Below, piece by piece: positions 27,114-40,680 of a stretch of 64,000 nt of DNA. The stretch is from positions 52,981 through 116,980 of the forward strand of contig NZ_FNOY01000001.1 of assembly GCF_900107165.1 (NCBI RefSeq). Reading direction: 5' to 3'. A program made the translations under genes and the position numbers. The first letter of the stretch is position 1. Each line of letters begins with the position of its first letter. Origin of the DNA: Nitrosomonas halophila. Lineage in GTDB: Bacteria; Pseudomonadota; Gammaproteobacteria; Burkholderiales; Nitrosomonadaceae. Under the pieces are notes generated by a model, which saw nothing but the letters and a program-made list of their open reading frames with translations, had not been told where the DNA came from and did no database searches.

Positions 27114-29177
27114 TTACAGCAATGGAATAATCAGCAATGCCACGATGTTGATGATTTTGATCAACGGGTTGATGGCCGGGCCAGCGGTGTCCTTGTAGGG
27201 ATCGCCGACCGTGTCACCGGTTACGGCAGCTTTGTGTGCTTCGCTGCCTTTGCCGCCATAGTTGCCATCTTCAATATATTTCTTTGCATTGTCCCATGCG
27301 CCGCCGCCGGCAGTCATGGAGATGGCGAGGAAGATACCCGTGACGATCGATCCCATCAATACACCGCCCAGGGCCTGCGGACCCAGGAATACGCCGACCA
27401 GTATCGGGATGAGTACCGGTAGCAATGATGGGATAATCATTTCCTTGATTGCCGATTTGGTCAGCATATCGACTGCACGCGAGTAGTCTGGTTTACTGGT
27501 TCCTTCCATGATGCCCGGAATTTCCTTGAACTGACGACGTACTTCGATGACAACCGAGCTCGCCGCACGGCCAACTGCTTCCATGGACAATGCGCCAAAC
27601 AGGAAAGGCACCATGCCCCCGATAAAGAGGCCGATAATCACCAGATGATTGGATAAATCAAAGGAGAGTGAGAGTACTTTGCCCATATGCTCGAGGCCAT
27701 GCGTATAATCGGCGAATAACACCAGGGCAGCCAATCCAGCCGAGCCGATGGCATAGCCTTTGGTAACTGCTTTGGTGGTATTGCCAACCGCATCGAGTGG
27801 GTCTGTAATGGCACGCACGGATTCCGGCATGCCTGCCATTTCGGCAATTCCGCCTGCGTTATCAGTGATCGGGCCATAAGCATCGAGTGCCACGATGATT
27901 CCGGTCATGGACAGCATGGCAGTTGCAGCAACTGCGATACCGTACAGTCCGGCCAGCGAGTAAGCGATGAAAATACTGATACATACCGCCAGCACGGGTG
28001 CCGCTGTTGCGCGCATGGATACTCCCAGGCCGGCGATGATATTGGTAGCATGGCCGGTGGTGGAGGCATTGGCGATGTGCTGCACGGGCGGGTATTCAGT
28101 CGAGGTATAGTATTCGGTGATGATGACCATCAGACCTGTCAGCACTAGGCCAATCGTTGCGCTAGCAAACAGTCGCATGACCAGCTCGCCGCCGCCTACT
28201 TCGACGTCGCCCAGTGTCAGGGTTGCGTCACCCATGAACCATACGGTTACTGGCAGGTAAGCAAAGAATGCAATCCCGCCGGCCACTGCCAGTCCACGAT
28301 AGAGCGCATTCATGATTTTGCCGCCCTCACGCATTTTGACGAAGTAGCAGCCAATGATCGAGGCGACAATGGATGCTGCGCCCAGCATCAGGGGATAAAC
28401 GATGGCATTGCCTGTGTTGGTCTGAAAGAGCAGTGCACCCAGCAACATGGTCGCGATGATCGTGACGGCATAGGTCTCGAACAAGTCGGCCGCCATGCCT
28501 GCACAGTCACCCACGTTGTCGCCCACGTTATCGGCAATGACCGCAGGGTTGCGTGGATCATCTTCAGGAATGCCTGCTTCAACTTTACCGACTAGATCCG
28601 CGCCGACGTCCGCGCCTTTTGTAAAAATGCCGCCACCCAGCCGGGCAAAGATGGAAATCAGTGAGCCCCCAAAGGCAAAACCGATCAGTGGACGAATGAT
28701 TTCACTGATCGACGCACTTTCATCTGCACCACTGAATAACATAGCTGTATAGCCAGCGACACCCAGCAGTCCGAGTCCAACCACCAGCATGCCAGTCACG
28801 GCCCCACCACGAAAAGCGATGGCCAGTGCTTCATTCAATCCGCTGCGCGCCGCTTCGGCGGTACGTACATTGGCTTGAACTGAGACCGTCATGCCCATGA
28901 AGCCGGCCAAGCCAGAAAGCGCTGCACCAAGGGCGAAGCCGATGGCAACATCCCAGGAAAGGGCGAGGCCGATGGCAAGAAACAGGATCACGCCCACCAT
29001 GCTGATTGTCATATACTGACGTTTAAGATAAGCCGACGCGCCTTCCTGCACGGCAGCCGCAATTTCCTGCATGCGTGCGTTGCCAGCGGATTGTGCGTAA
29101 ATACGCCGAATCCACATGCCACTGAAAATCAGGGCAAGCATCGCACTGAGGATTGCTATCGTTAAACCGTTTGCCAT
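27114..29177 (-). CDS. hppA: Proton-translocating membrane pyrophosphatase, potassium-independent type
   Basis: 687 residues from ATG 29177 ([10 protein letters not shown]), behind GGAG; a longer frame to 29210 is less likely. About 16 membrane helices. Signature blocks: [50 protein letters not shown] (in pieces), [16 protein letters not shown], and [21 protein letters not shown] near the end. [10 protein letters not shown] has Lys where potassium-dependent enzymes have Ala, so it should be of the K-independent proton-pumping class. It saves energy from PPi by pumping protons. It lies just before pfp on the same strand, and ppaC in this window is broken. Confidence 0.95.
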   Translation of the reverse strand: MANGLTIAILSAMLALIFSGMWIRRIYAQSAGNARMQEIAAAVQEGASAYLKRQYMTISMVGVILFLAIGLALSWDVAIGFALGAALSGLAGFMGMTVSVQANVRTAEAARSGLNEALAIAFRGGAVTGMLVVGLGLLGVAGYTAMLFSGADESASISEIIRPLIGFAFGGSLISIFARLGGGIFTKGADVGADLVGKVEAGIPEDDPRNPAVIADNVGDNVGDCAGMAADLFETYAVTIIATMLLGALLFQTNTGNAIVYPLMLGAASIVASIIGCYFVKMREGGKIMNALYRGLAVAGGIAFFAYLPVTVWFMGDATLTLGDVEVGGGELVMRLFASATIGLVLTGLMVIITEYYTSTEYPPVQHIANASTTGHATNIIAGLGVSMRATAAPVLAVCISIFIAYSLAGLYGIAVAATAMLSMTGIIVALDAYGPITDNAGGIAEMAGMPESVRAITDPLDAVGNTTKAVTKGYAIGSAGLAALVLFADYTHGLEHMGKVLSLSFDLSNHLVIIGLFIGGMVPFLFGALSMEAVGRAASSVVIEVRRQFKEIPGIMEGTSKPDYSRAVDMLTKSAIKEMIIPSLLPVLIPILVGVFLGPQALGGVLMGSIVTGIFLAISMTAGGGAWDNAKKYIEDGNYGGKGSEAHKAAVTGDTVGDPYKDTAGPAINPLIKIINIVALLIIPLL

Positions 29178-29329
29178 AAAGAAACTCCAATTAAAATCAG
29201 ACCAACCCAAATGTATGCGGAACTAGGCCTGATAGCCCCGCATCAATCCACAAGCTAAATCACAATGCAGCCAAGCCGCATATTTTATCGGTTCAGCTGC
29301 TTGATACATAACAACTTAAATCTACATTT

Positions 29330-30589
29330 TTAAATTTTGAATTCATCCAGTTTTTTGTCGACCGCTGTATTTTTCAGTCTGACATAATCGGGCAACCCAT
29401 TTTTGTAGGGAGGGTAGTCTTCTCCTTCGATCAGGGGCGCGAGGTATTCGCGGCACTTGTCCGTAATGCCAAGACCATCCGCGCTGATAAAATCAGCTGG
29501 CATCATTTTTTCTACATTGGCCACCTTGGAGAGCTCAGCCATACCTGTTTTCCAGGCATAGGGCGAACTCGAAGTGCGGTCGATGGTGGGCATCACTGAA
29601 TTATGGCCAGCAATTGCATATTCCACGGCTGCCTTGCCCATGGCATAGGCCTGTTCCACATCCGTTCTGGAAGCGATATGGCGCGCCGAGCGCTGCAAAT
29701 AATCGGCAACGCCCCAGTGATATTTCAGTCCCAGGCCATCCCGGACGATATTTGCCACCACCGGTGCCACGCCACCTAGCTGTGCATGACCGAAAGCGTC
29801 ACGCAATCCTTGGTCGGAGAGAAATTTACCGTCGCCCCCTTTCACGCCTTCAGAAACGACAACCGTGCAATAACCATATTGCTTGACATAGTGGTCGACT
29901 TTTGCCAGGAATTTTTCCTGGTTGAAAGCGACTTCCGGGAACAGGATGATGATTGGAATTTGGCAATCCTCGCTGGATGCCAGTCCGCCCGCTGCTGCGA
30001 TCCAGCCCGCATGCCGTCCCATGACCTCGAGAATGAATACCTTGGTCGAAGTTTTGGCCATGCTGGCAACATCGAAACTCGCTTCACGCGTCGAAACCGC
30101 GATATATTTTGCGACCGAACCGAATCCCGGGCAGCAGTCCGTGATGGGTAAATCGTTATCTACCGTTTTGGGAACATGAATCGCCTGGATGGGATAGCCG
30201 AGGGTGTTGGCTAACTGAGAAACTTTCAGGCAGGTGTCGGCCGAGTCGCCGCCACCATTGTAGAAAAAATAACCAATGTCATGCGCCTTGAAGACGGCTA
30301 TCAGGCGTTCATATTCACGCCGGTTGTCTTCCAGGCTTTTCAGTTTGTAGCGACAGGAGCCAAAAGCGCCTGATGGCGTGTGACGCAGGGCTCGGATCGC
30401 TTCGGCGGATTCTGCGCTCGTATCGATGAGATCCTCGGTCAGTGCTCCGATAATGCCATTGCGACCCGCGTAAACTTTACCAATTTTATCCGGGTGCGCA
30501 CGTGCTGTTTCCAGCACACCGGCAGCTGAGGCGTTGATGACGGCAGTTACGCCACCGGACTGAGCATAAAATGCATTTTTTATCGCCAT
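29330..30589 (-). CDS. pfp: PPi-dependent 6-phosphofructokinase
   Basis: 419 residues. N-terminal AQSGGVTAVINASAAGV and NGGGDSADT (Asp where ATP-dependent enzymes have the Gly of GGDGS), and PKTVDNDLPITDCCPGFGS with the Lys that marks PPi use; EVMGRHAGWIAAAGGLA binds substrate. It phosphorylates fructose 6-phosphate with PPi, or runs in reverse as a bisphosphatase making PPi in the Calvin cycle. In autotrophs this fits RuBisCO-based carbon fixation and supplies PPi for the neighbouring pump. It lies upstream of hppA on the same strand, 150 bases apart. Confidence 0.93.
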   Translation of the reverse strand: MAIKNAFYAQSGGVTAVINASAAGVLETARAHPDKIGKVYAGRNGIIGALTEDLIDTSAESAEAIRALRHTPSGAFGSCRYKLKSLEDNRREYERLIAVFKAHDIGYFFYNGGGDSADTCLKVSQLANTLGYPIQAIHVPKTVDNDLPITDCCPGFGSVAKYIAVSTREASFDVASMAKTSTKVFILEVMGRHAGWIAAAGGLASSEDCQIPIIILFPEVAFNQEKFLAKVDHYVKQYGYCTVVVSEGVKGGDGKFLSDQGLRDAFGHAQLGGVAPVVANIVRDGLGLKYHWGVADYLQRSARHIASRTDVEQAYAMGKAAVEYAIAGHNSVMPTIDRTSSSPYAWKTGMAELSKVANVEKMMPADFISADGLGITDKCREYLAPLIEGEDYPPYKNGLPDYVRLKNTAVDKKLDEFKI

Positions 30590-30764
30590 GTTTTTCGTTT
30601 CTCCTGGTTAGTCAAAACCTTATTGTTACTCACTGGCATAAGCAGAGCATTCAGCTAGTGAGCGCTCGTGAATAAGTCTACTACATGATCGAATCACTGC
30701 ATTGGTCAACACGCCATCGGATTATTTCAAGGTCCAGAGAACATCACGAGCAAGTTTTTGTGGT

Positions 30765-31418
30765 TTATTTGAGTGCCGTGAGGATGTCGTTGCGTATGGT
30801 TTCGACATTGCCGGTCCCGGCCACTTTGATGTAGCGAGGGGCATGCTGTGTGCCGCTCGCTGCCCACTCGAGATAATAGTCGACGAGGGGGCGTGTCTGC
30901 TGGTGGTAGACCTCCAGACGCTTGCGTACGGTTTCTTCGCGGTCATCGTCACGCAGAATCAGTGCTTCTCCAGTGATGTCGTCTCGGTCAGCTACCTTGG
31001 GTGGGTTGAACGCGATATGATAGGTGCGCCCAGATGATGGGTGTACGCGACGCCCGGACAGGCGTTTTATGATCTCGGCATCAGGCACATCGATCTCGAC
31101 AACATAATCGATAGCTACCGCAGCGGCCTTGAGCGCATCAGCCTGGGGAATGGTGCGAGGAAATCCGTCAAACAAAAAACCGTTGGCACAATCGGGCTCT
31201 TGGATACGTGCTTGCACGAGGTTGATGATAATGTCATCCGAAACCAAGCCCCCGGATTCCATGATCTTTTGGGCCATGATGCCCAGTTCCGTACCTTCCT
31301 TGACAGCGTTACGGAGAATGTCTCCTGTAGAAATTTGTGGAATGGCGAAATGCTCCCGGATGTAAGCTGCCTGTGTACCTTTGCCCGCTCCCGGCGCGCC
31401 TAGCAAAATAATACGAAT
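30765..31418 (-). CDS. adk: Adenylate kinase, start codon AUU
   Basis: About 217 residues. The P-loop [13 protein letters not shown]-binding and LID segments ([21 protein letters not shown], without zinc Cys) and [11 protein letters not shown] are typical. The expected N-terminus is [10 protein letters not shown]; here the codon before CGT ATT ATT TTG CTA is ATT at 31418, with AAGGAG seven bases upstream. No ATG or GTG exists in frame after the upstream stop codon; the only other choice is TTG at 31406, which would cut the first beta strand and lie too far from the ribosome site. It interconverts AMP, ADP and ATP. Confidence 0.92.
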   Translation of the reverse strand: MRIILLGAPGAGKGTQAAYIREHFAIPQISTGDILRNAVKEGTELGIMAQKIMESGGLVSDDIIINLVQARIQEPDCANGFLFDGFPRTIPQADALKAAAVAIDYVVEIDVPDAEIIKRLSGRRVHPSSGRTYHIAFNPPKVADRDDITGEALILRDDDREETVRKRLEVYHQQTRPLVDYYLEWAASGTQHAPRYIKVAGTGNVETIRNDILTALK

Positions 31419-31655
31419 GGCTAATCTCCTTAATTTTTACCGAAAACGAACGATAATTTTTATGATTTATTTTTGAGCCAGCGAAAACAAAAATTTTCTG
31501 GCTGCGGCAAGCTCTGGATTATATCGCAGGTCAGCCGGTTGCTTGAAGTTTTTGGCGATATTCCACGGTTTGGCGTGTCAGTTGGCGTTGTATTGCTCTT
31601 TTTTATTAGGCCGTCGAATGTGCGATAATTTAACAAGCTTTTCTCAGGGATAATT

Positions 31656-32690
31656 ATGGACGAAAATAGAAATAAAGCACTCTCAGCAGCTCTTGCCCAG
31701 ATCGAGAAACAATATGGCAAGGGTTCAATCATGCGGCTGGGTGACAACGATGTGGCCAATGATATTCAGGTGGTGTCTACCGGTTCACTGGGGCTGGATA
31801 TCGCGCTCGGCGTGGGCGGGTTGCCACGTGGACGGGTTGTCGAGATTTACGGGCCGGAGTCTTCCGGCAAAACCACTTTGACTTTGCAAGTCATTGCCGA
31901 AATGCAGAAGCTTGGCGGGACGGCCGCGTTTATCGATGCCGAGCATGCGCTGGATCCGCAGTATGCGCAAAAGATCGGTGTCAAGGTACAGGAATTGTTG
32001 ATTTCCCAGCCGGATAATGGCGAGCAGGCATTGGAGATTACCGATATGCTGGTGCGGTCCGGTTCGGTGGATGTGATCGTGGTCGATTCTGTCGCCGCAT
32101 TGACACCCCGGGCCGAGATAGAAGGTGAAATGGGTGAGCCGCAGATGGGGTTGCACGCCAGGCTCATGTCCCAGGCGTTACGCAAATTGACCGCCAATAT
32201 TAAACGCAGTAATACGATGGTGATTTTCATCAATCAGATCCGAATGAAAATTGGTGTGATGTTTGGCAATCCCGAGACGACGACCGGCGGCAATGCACTG
32301 AAATTTTATGCTTCGGTGCGATTGGATATCCGCCGCACCGGCTCGATTAAGCGGGGGGATGAGGTGGTTGGCAATGAAACCCGGGTTAAAATTGTTAAAA
32401 ACAAGGTGGCACCCCCCTTCAAGCAAGCGGATTTTGCCATTTTGTATGGCGAGGGGATTTCACGTGAGAGCGAAATAATCGAGCTGGGGGTGTTGCATAA
32501 ACTGATCGAGAAATCTGGCGCCTGGTACGCTTACAATGGTGAAAAGATTGGGCAGGGTAGGGATAATGTGCGCGACTATCTGAAAGAGCATAAGAATATC
32601 GCACGTGAGATCGAGGAGAAAATTCGGGCCGCGGTTAACTTGGTCCAAGGCCAACCGACTCAAACGGAGCCGGTCTCCCCTCAAGCATGA
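31656..32690 (+). CDS. recA: Recombinase RecA
   Basis: 344 residues. Walker [10 protein letters not shown] (about 67), [18 protein letters not shown], the L1 and L2 loops with [35 protein letters not shown] (in pieces), and the C-terminal domain ending in an acidic/Gln-rich tail. It drives strand exchange and LexA cleavage. recX overlaps its stop by four bases and alaS follows, the order usual in betaproteobacteria. CAGGGATAATT before the ATG is a moderate ribosome site. No clear LexA box was found. Confidence 0.98.
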   Translation: MDENRNKALSAALAQIEKQYGKGSIMRLGDNDVANDIQVVSTGSLGLDIALGVGGLPRGRVVEIYGPESSGKTTLTLQVIAEMQKLGGTAAFIDAEHALDPQYAQKIGVKVQELLISQPDNGEQALEITDMLVRSGSVDVIVVDSVAALTPRAEIEGEMGEPQMGLHARLMSQALRKLTANIKRSNTMVIFINQIRMKIGVMFGNPETTTGGNALKFYASVRLDIRRTGSIKRGDEVVGNETRVKIVKNKVAPPFKQADFAILYGEGISRESEIIELGVLHKLIEKSGAWYAYNGEKIGQGRDNVRDYLKEHKNIAREIEEKIRAAVNLVQGQPTQTEPVSPQA

Positions 32691-33139
32691 ATGCCAGGTT
32701 GAGCCTGCATGCTCGCGCTTTGGGTTATCTTGCGCGGCGGGAACACTCGCGACAGGAGCTGGAAAAAAAATTATCCGCTTATGCGCAAGTGCCCGCGGAA
32801 TTGACAGTGCTGTTGGATGACTTGGAGCAGCAGCGGCTGTTATCGGACGAGCGGTTCGTCGAACAGATGGTTCACGCACGCCGATTGAAGTATGGCAGCA
32901 AGCGGATCCAGCATGAGTTGCGCATGAAAGGCATTGCCGAGCATTTGATTACAGCGGCGTTACAAGATCTCAAGCAAACCGAAGTATCCCGTGCGCATGC
33001 CCTGCTGCGTAAAAAATTTGGTATGCCGCCGGCTGATTGGAAGGCGCGGAGCCAGCAAATCCGTTTTCTGGCAGGCAAGGGTTTCTCGTCCGAGGCCATC
33101 AGTCGCGTATTGTCGCGTGATTGCGAAATGGAAAACTGA
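32687..33139 (+). CDS. recX: Regulatory protein RecX
   Basis: 150 residues. [24 protein letters not shown] at the start, [23 protein letters not shown] in the middle and [12 protein letters not shown] at the end are the three helix blocks of RecX. It binds RecA filaments and limits them. ATG overlaps the recA stop (ATGA), so translation is coupled and the ratio is likely set by the coupling. Confidence 0.94.
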   Translation: MNARLSLHARALGYLARREHSRQELEKKLSAYAQVPAELTVLLDDLEQQRLLSDERFVEQMVHARRLKYGSKRIQHELRMKGIAEHLITAALQDLKQTEVSRAHALLRKKFGMPPADWKARSQQIRFLAGKGFSSEAISRVLSRDCEMEN

Positions 33140-33207
33140 GCCCCATGGTGCGCAAAACAGATCCTGATTAAAACAGTATCCGGAAGGTGGTTACATAAAA
33201 TATCAAT

Positions 33208-35799
33208 ATGAAAAGCAGCGAAATCAGACAGAAATTCCTCGAGTTCTTCGAGTCACATGGACATGTGATTGTACCTTCCAGCGCACTTGTGCCGGGCAAT
33301 GATCCCACCTTGCTGTTTACCAATGCCGGCATGGTGCAGTTCAAGGATGTCTTTCTGGGTCAGGATAAGCGCGCCTATGTCCGTGCCGCCAGCGCCCAGC
33401 GTTGTGTGCGTGCAGGCGGCAAGCACAACGATCTGGAGAATGTCGGCTATACCGCCCGTCACCATACTTTTTTTGAAATGCTCGGCAACTTCAGTTTTGG
33501 TGACTATTTCAAGCGTAACGCCATCCTGTTTGCTTGGGAGTTTCTGGTCGATACGCTCGGTATTCCCAAAGACCGGTTGTGGGCGACTGTTTATGCGGAA
33601 GACGATGAAGCGGCCGATATCTGGCTGAATGAAGTCGGGATCATGCCTGCCAGGCTGGTGCGTATCGGCACTTCGGATAATTTCTGGCAGATGGGAGATA
33701 CGGGGCCATGTGGTCCGTGTTCAGAGATCTTTTATGATCATGGGCCGGAGGTTGCCGGCGGTCCGCCAGGATCAAAGGATGCAGAGGGCGATCGCTATAT
33801 CGAAATCTGGAATTTGGTTTTCATGCAATATAACCGCGATGCCAGCGGCCAATTGCATCCGTTGCCGAAACCTTCGGTGGATACCGGTATGGGTCTGGAG
33901 CGTATCGCTGCTGTCATGCAACAGGTGCATAGCAACTACGAGATCGATTTGTTTCGTGATCTGATTGCAGCGGCGGCCCGGGTGACGAATACTCAAGAAC
34001 TGTCGAGCAATTCGCTCAAGGTGATTGCCGACCATATCCGTGCCTGTGCATTCCTTGTCACGGATGGTGTCATTCCCGGCAATGAAGGCCGGGGATATGT
34101 GTTGCGGCGTATCATCCGCCGCGCGATCCGTCACGGCTACCGATTGGGGCAGAAGCAGCCTTTCTTCCATTTGCTGGTCAATGATCTGGCACATGTCATG
34201 GGGCAGGCTTATCCAGAACTGATGGCGGCACAAGAGCATGTAACGGCAGTGCTCAGGCAAGAAGAAGAGCGTTTTGCGGAAACGCTGGATAATGGCATGG
34301 AGGTGCTGGAAGCAGTCCTGCGTCAGGAAAAACAAATGCTTGGCGGCGAGCTTGTATTTCGCTTGTACGATACTTTTGGTTTCCCGGTCGACCTGACTGC
34401 GGATATCGCCCGAGAGCGGGGGGTAGCCATTGATCAGGCTGGCTTTGAGGCGGCCATGGCGCAGCAACGGGAGCGCGCGCGTGCGAGTGGAAAATTTTCG
34501 ATGCAGGCCGGTCTTGAATACACTGGCCTGCCCACTGAATTTCATGGTTATGAAACCCTGCAGCAGGATGCGCAGATTCTGGCGTTATACAAGCAGGGCA
34601 GCCACGTAGAGTTTATCGAGGCGGGCGAAGAGGCCGTGATTGTGCTTGAGCGTACGCCTTTCTACGCCGAATCAGGCGGGCAGGTCGGTGATCGTGGTGA
34701 ATTACTGGCCAGCAGCGGGACTTTTGCTGTGGAGGATACGCAGAAAATCCAGGCGAATGTATTCGGCCACAAGGGACTGCTGCGCAGCGGTCGGATGGCG
34801 GTTGGCGATGCGGTTGTGGCCAAGGTCGATCCCAGCGCGCGTATCCATACTGCCTATAACCATTCCGCAACACACTTGCTGCATGCAGCCTTGCGCCAAG
34901 TGCTGGGCAAGCATGTCACCCAAAAGGGCTCATTGGTCGATGCGAATCGGCTGCGTTTTGATTTTTCGCATCACAGCGCCATGCAAGCCGATGAAATTCG
35001 CGCAGTGGAAAACCTTGTCAATGCGCATATTCGCCAGAATCACAGGGTTGCAACACAATCGATGGCGTATGATGAAGCGGTCAAAAAGGGAGCCATTGCG
35101 CTCTTTGGTGAAAAATATGGTGATACGGTGCGGGTGGTGGAAATGGGGGCATTTTCGACCGAGTTGTGCGGTGGCACCCATGTCGCACATAGTGGCGATA
35201 TCGGTTTTTTCCGGATCGTTGCAGAGTCGGGTGTCGCCGCCGGTATCCGCCGCATCGAGGCCGTCACCGGAGACGCCGCTCTGGCGTACAGCCAACGGCA
35301 GGAGCAACAGCTTCTGGAAATCGCCGGCGCACTAAAAGCCGCGCCGCAGGAAGTCGCGTATAAATTGTCGCAGATACTGGATCACGTCAAACAGATGGAA
35401 AAGGAGATTGCTATCTTGCAATCGAAACTGGCGGGGTTGCAGGGGTCTGCTTTAATCGAGGATGCGCAGGAGGTCAAAGGGGTTCGAGTGCTGGCCGCCA
35501 AGCTTGAGGGGGGCAATGCAAAGACCATGCGGGAAGCATTGGACAATTTCAAGCAAAAATTGAAATCCTGTGTTGTGGTGCTGGGAACAACCGAGAACAA
35601 TAAGGTTTCGCTTATAGCCGGTGTGTCAGATGATCTAACAGCGAAACTGAAGGCGGGTGATCTGGTTAATTTCGTGGCGCAACAGGTAGGAGGCAAAGGT
35701 GGTGGGCGCGCGGATATGGCGCAGGCAGGTGGCAGCATGCCGGAAAAACTGCCGCAGGCATTGGCGAGCGTGCCTGGTTGGCTCGAGCAGAAATTGTAG
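33208..35799 (+). CDS. alaS: Alanyl-tRNA synthetase
   Basis: 863 residues, full length. The N-terminal class II core has [28 protein letters not shown] and [19 protein letters not shown]. The editing domain has [11 protein letters not shown] and [15 protein letters not shown], which hold the zinc His and Cys. The C-terminal oligomerisation domain ends [15 protein letters not shown]. It charges tRNA-Ala and clears Ser and Gly mischarges. Third gene of the recA unit, 68 bases after recX. Confidence 0.98.
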   Translation: MKSSEIRQKFLEFFESHGHVIVPSSALVPGNDPTLLFTNAGMVQFKDVFLGQDKRAYVRAASAQRCVRAGGKHNDLENVGYTARHHTFFEMLGNFSFGDYFKRNAILFAWEFLVDTLGIPKDRLWATVYAEDDEAADIWLNEVGIMPARLVRIGTSDNFWQMGDTGPCGPCSEIFYDHGPEVAGGPPGSKDAEGDRYIEIWNLVFMQYNRDASGQLHPLPKPSVDTGMGLERIAAVMQQVHSNYEIDLFRDLIAAAARVTNTQELSSNSLKVIADHIRACAFLVTDGVIPGNEGRGYVLRRIIRRAIRHGYRLGQKQPFFHLLVNDLAHVMGQAYPELMAAQEHVTAVLRQEEERFAETLDNGMEVLEAVLRQEKQMLGGELVFRLYDTFGFPVDLTADIARERGVAIDQAGFEAAMAQQRERARASGKFSMQAGLEYTGLPTEFHGYETLQQDAQILALYKQGSHVEFIEAGEEAVIVLERTPFYAESGGQVGDRGELLASSGTFAVEDTQKIQANVFGHKGLLRSGRMAVGDAVVAKVDPSARIHTAYNHSATHLLHAALRQVLGKHVTQKGSLVDANRLRFDFSHHSAMQADEIRAVENLVNAHIRQNHRVATQSMAYDEAVKKGAIALFGEKYGDTVRVVEMGAFSTELCGGTHVAHSGDIGFFRIVAESGVAAGIRRIEAVTGDAALAYSQRQEQQLLEIAGALKAAPQEVAYKLSQILDHVKQMEKEIAILQSKLAGLQGSALIEDAQEVKGVRVLAAKLEGGNAKTMREALDNFKQKLKSCVVVLGTTENNKVSLIAGVSDDLTAKLKAGDLVNFVAQQVGGKGGGRADMAQAGGSMPEKLPQALASVPGWLEQKL

Positions 35800-35986
35800 G
35801 TGTATGCCAATCTGCGGTGGTGCGCCTGAATCATTGACCTGATGAACCGGGGTGTGCGTTTCTTAAGGTGCTTGACAGCAACCGAACACTATGCAAGGGA
35901 AACGCCAAGGCGCGGTGCTGCACGGGGGTCCATACCAAGCAAATTGCCTTCTGCAGCGTCTGCTCAACTGATGAATTTAGGTTAAT

Positions 35987-37752
<1,766 letters not shown>

Positions 37753-37863
37753 TGGGAAATTCGGCATCTTCGGTATCAGTATGAAAAACGGTTCGATCAT
37801 GGTGCGACCGAGTACTGCCGACGAACTGTTTTCTAGGGCTGAAGGTAGGGCAGGAAGTGTTTC

Positions 37864-38469
37864 TTGTGGCAGATCAAACATGCAACAGGCGCCACTGCAG
37901 ATGTACGGATGAAGGCAGGCAATCAACCATCCGGCCTTAATAAAGAGGCTGAGCTGGATGATGCAGCATTGTTTCGAGAGGCGATGCGAGGCGTAAAGCC
38001 CTTGCAGACATCCGCCAGGGTGGAACACGACCGGCCAAAACCGAGACCCGTTCCCCGACCCAAGAGAGCGGCGCCCAGTGTCCTGGAAGATACGTTTTCC
38101 GATCACTATGCATTCGAGATGGCCGAGGAGGGAGAGTGGTCGTTTGTGCGCCCCGGCCTCCAGCGAAATGGTTTGCGCAGATTGCGAAGCGGCTATTGGC
38201 ATGTCCAGGCCGAACTGGACTTGCATGGTTTGACGAGAGAGGCGGCGCGTAGAAAGTTGGCCTGGTTCCTGGAGAGATGCGCACAACAAGGGTACCGATG
38301 TGTGCGCATCATCCATGGCAGAGGGCATGGGTCGAAGGACCGGCAGCCGGTGCTCAAGGCTCTAATTGGCGGCTGGTTGGCACAATGTGAGGCGGTGCTT
38401 GCTTTTTGCCAGGCTAGGCAGGAAGATGGAGGCGGCGGAGCGATGATGGTATTGTTGAAGAAAGGCTGA
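37864..38469 (+). CDS. Smr-domain DNA/RNA endonuclease-like protein
   Basis: 201 residues from TTG 37864, chosen because AGGAAG lies six bases upstream; the ATG at 37909 lacks a ribosome site but gives the more usual family start (186 residues). The N-terminal half is basic and Pro-rich. The Smr domain has AELDLHGLTREAARRKLAWF, the HGRGHGS motif and GGGGAMMVLLKK at the end. By family it nicks DNA or cleaves RNA in repair or ribosome rescue. It lies 111 bases after trxB. Confidence 0.82.
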   Translation: MWQIKHATGATADVRMKAGNQPSGLNKEAELDDAALFREAMRGVKPLQTSARVEHDRPKPRPVPRPKRAAPSVLEDTFSDHYAFEMAEEGEWSFVRPGLQRNGLRRLRSGYWHVQAELDLHGLTREAARRKLAWFLERCAQQGYRCVRIIHGRGHGSKDRQPVLKALIGGWLAQCEAVLAFCQARQEDGGGGAMMVLLKKG

Positions 38470-38508
38470 AATCGCACCAAATGACTTGAAACGCTATCCA
38501 TCGCTATA

Positions 38509-40533
38509 TTATTCGTTATAGTTTTTCCCGCCGGCGAACTGCTTTATTAAACCCGTCAGCAGCTTGTCAGGTCCATCAATACGCGTTTTCCACTCGATAA
38601 GCTCTGGATGGTCATCCTCGACTTGCTGCCATATTCCCAGCCAGGCACGGGCTGTTTCGGTCTTGTTATCGGCCAGGGCAATATCCATTTCGGCACGGAC
38701 CAAGGCCCGAAATTCGCTAATGTGCAATTCTGGCCTTTTTAGCAGCGGCTTCAATAGATTGCGTGCAGCTTCAAGCTCCTTGTCTTTTAATTTCATCCTG
38801 GCCAAGCCAACGCGAGCAAAGAGATAATCGGGGAATCGTTCATGGGTCTTTTCTATTAGCTTCCGCGCTTCCTGGTGGCGTCCTTGCTTTTCATAAGCAA
38901 CTGCCAGCTGGTTGTAGGCTGTGTAGAAGTCAGGTGCTTCGGCAATAATCTCCTTCAACAGCTTTTCGGCCGCTTTCGGTTTTTCATCCATCAGTAAATC
39001 GTATGCAGCTTGGTGTTTATCCATCACGGCTTCAGAAACCCCTTCGACCCATTCGGGCTCATCGGTAATTTGAAACCCCATCATGAACAGTTCTGTTTGC
39101 TTGCCACCGATCCACATGGGTATGGTTCTATCTTCTGGTAGCATGGCTGGATGATCCTGGTTGATGAACTGGGCGGCTTCCAGGCGTAGGCTATCGCTGC
39201 CATGCGGGCTCTGAGCAAAATCATACAGCAGCTGCAGCAGTTCGGGGGAAGCGACAACCCGAATAAGGTTGAGAGTAAATTGACGCGCATGTCGGTCGCC
39301 GCGCTCTAATATATGGGGGAACAGTTTGACTAAATACGGCCGTTCCGCCAGCATGGATTTCATGGCTCGTTCAATTTCCCTCGCACTCAGATGTTGGATA
39401 TCTTTCCCCATACACTGGCCCAATTTCAATAGCTGCCGGAAATTTTGAGGAAGCCAGTATTCGAGCGGCCAGTACCAAGGCACATTGCGTTCACCGGCAG
39501 GTAGCGGTTTCTCAGCCAAGCTTTCTTGCGCCATGCTAAATCCCGGGTGTAGTTTCACGGCTTGTTGCCATAATTGCCATGCTTTTTTTTCATTACCCAG
39601 CCGGTAGGAAGCGACGGCTGCCAGATGCAGCAGAACGGGGTGGGTTTCGTGACCCTTTGTTTTTGCTCGCTGATATACCGCCCACACTTTTTTATCATCG
39701 CCGAGAAAGGCGAATGCTTCAGCCTGTTTTGGCTCAAAATCAGGATTGTTGCTGTCGATTTGCTGCAGGCGGTGGGCATAGGTTTGTGCTTGATCGAGCT
39801 GTGCCGTCAAAAAGTGATAGCGCACCAGATTGCTCAGGGCATGGAAGTTATCTGTATCTTGTGCGATTACCTTTTGCGCTGTGGCGATTGCCTGGTCTAC
39901 ATCCCCCAGCATGTACTGAGATAGGCTGAGGTTATTGAGAACGGGCGCGAGGTTGGGGATTTTTTCCAGCAGCTGCTCAGCTATGCTGATGGCTTCTGCT
40001 GGGTGCCCCGTCTCGGTTAAGAACCGCATCCGGTCGTGCAGCACCCTGAGTTTAAATTTTTCTTCTTGGGTGAACGCTAGGTCACCGATTAATTCATCAG
40101 TTTCCTGTTTTAAAAAAGGTTCGGTTGTCTTTATAAAAGATCGAGCTTGCTCTTCATATTCGGAATCTGGGTACTGGGCGACCAACTCTCTGGCGTAGTG
40201 CCAGGCAAGCCCCGGGTAGAATAATTGGGTGAAGACGGCCATCAGGTTATTTAACGTGAATTCCCTATCCTCACCGCGCTCCAGCGGCAACAATCGCTCG
40301 TTGTAAAAGGCAAAGTTGTGCCAATTCTGTATGGTGTGACTTACATCGACCAAAGCGTACAGCACTGGCTTGCTACGAGGATGCTTGGCGACCAATGCCA
40401 GCAATTGCTGCTGGGCAACGTCTGCCTCGCCTTTGTCGCATAATTTCATGGCAGCGGCCACGTCACGTAATAGTTTGGCCGATGACTGTGACTGTTTTAG
40501 CGGCCGTTGTCTTTTTGATTTTGATTTTGGCAT
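38509..40533 (-). CDS. TPR-repeat protein
   Basis: 674 residues, soluble, with a basic N-terminus (MPKSKSKRQRPLKQ) and at least eight tetratricopeptide-like helical repeats, for example APVLNNLSLSQYMLGDVDQA (about 200) and DFYTAYNQLAVAYEKQGRHQ (about 545). The middle (about 330-480) is a non-TPR segment with LERGDRHARQFTLNLIRVV, like HEAT repeats. No enzyme motif is present. It is likely a scaffold; the partner is unknown. It stands alone between the Smr gene and the secretion operon. Confidence 0.78.
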   Translation of the reverse strand: MPKSKSKRQRPLKQSQSSAKLLRDVAAAMKLCDKGEADVAQQQLLALVAKHPRSKPVLYALVDVSHTIQNWHNFAFYNERLLPLERGEDREFTLNNLMAVFTQLFYPGLAWHYARELVAQYPDSEYEEQARSFIKTTEPFLKQETDELIGDLAFTQEEKFKLRVLHDRMRFLTETGHPAEAISIAEQLLEKIPNLAPVLNNLSLSQYMLGDVDQAIATAQKVIAQDTDNFHALSNLVRYHFLTAQLDQAQTYAHRLQQIDSNNPDFEPKQAEAFAFLGDDKKVWAVYQRAKTKGHETHPVLLHLAAVASYRLGNEKKAWQLWQQAVKLHPGFSMAQESLAEKPLPAGERNVPWYWPLEYWLPQNFRQLLKLGQCMGKDIQHLSAREIERAMKSMLAERPYLVKLFPHILERGDRHARQFTLNLIRVVASPELLQLLYDFAQSPHGSDSLRLEAAQFINQDHPAMLPEDRTIPMWIGGKQTELFMMGFQITDEPEWVEGVSEAVMDKHQAAYDLLMDEKPKAAEKLLKEIIAEAPDFYTAYNQLAVAYEKQGRHQEARKLIEKTHERFPDYLFARVGLARMKLKDKELEAARNLLKPLLKRPELHISEFRALVRAEMDIALADNKTETARAWLGIWQQVEDDHPELIEWKTRIDGPDKLLTGLIKQFAGGKNYNE

Positions 40534-40680
40534 AAGTCCTGGAGTTTGCGATTATTCAAGCATCATTTATGCGGCTTATTTGGTTGCTTTGGGCGGTATG
40601 TGCTGACCAGCGGGTACGTGCCTTGCTTGGTGTATCCCGATTCTGGCCGTATTGTAAAGTAAGTGGTGGTGATAAAGTCG

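Noticed and set aside
31500..31540. CTG-N10-CAG word before recA as a LexA box
   Set aside because: CTGGATTATATCGCAG lacks the T and A next to the CTG and CAG, and lies about 140 bases from the gene, so it is not convincing.
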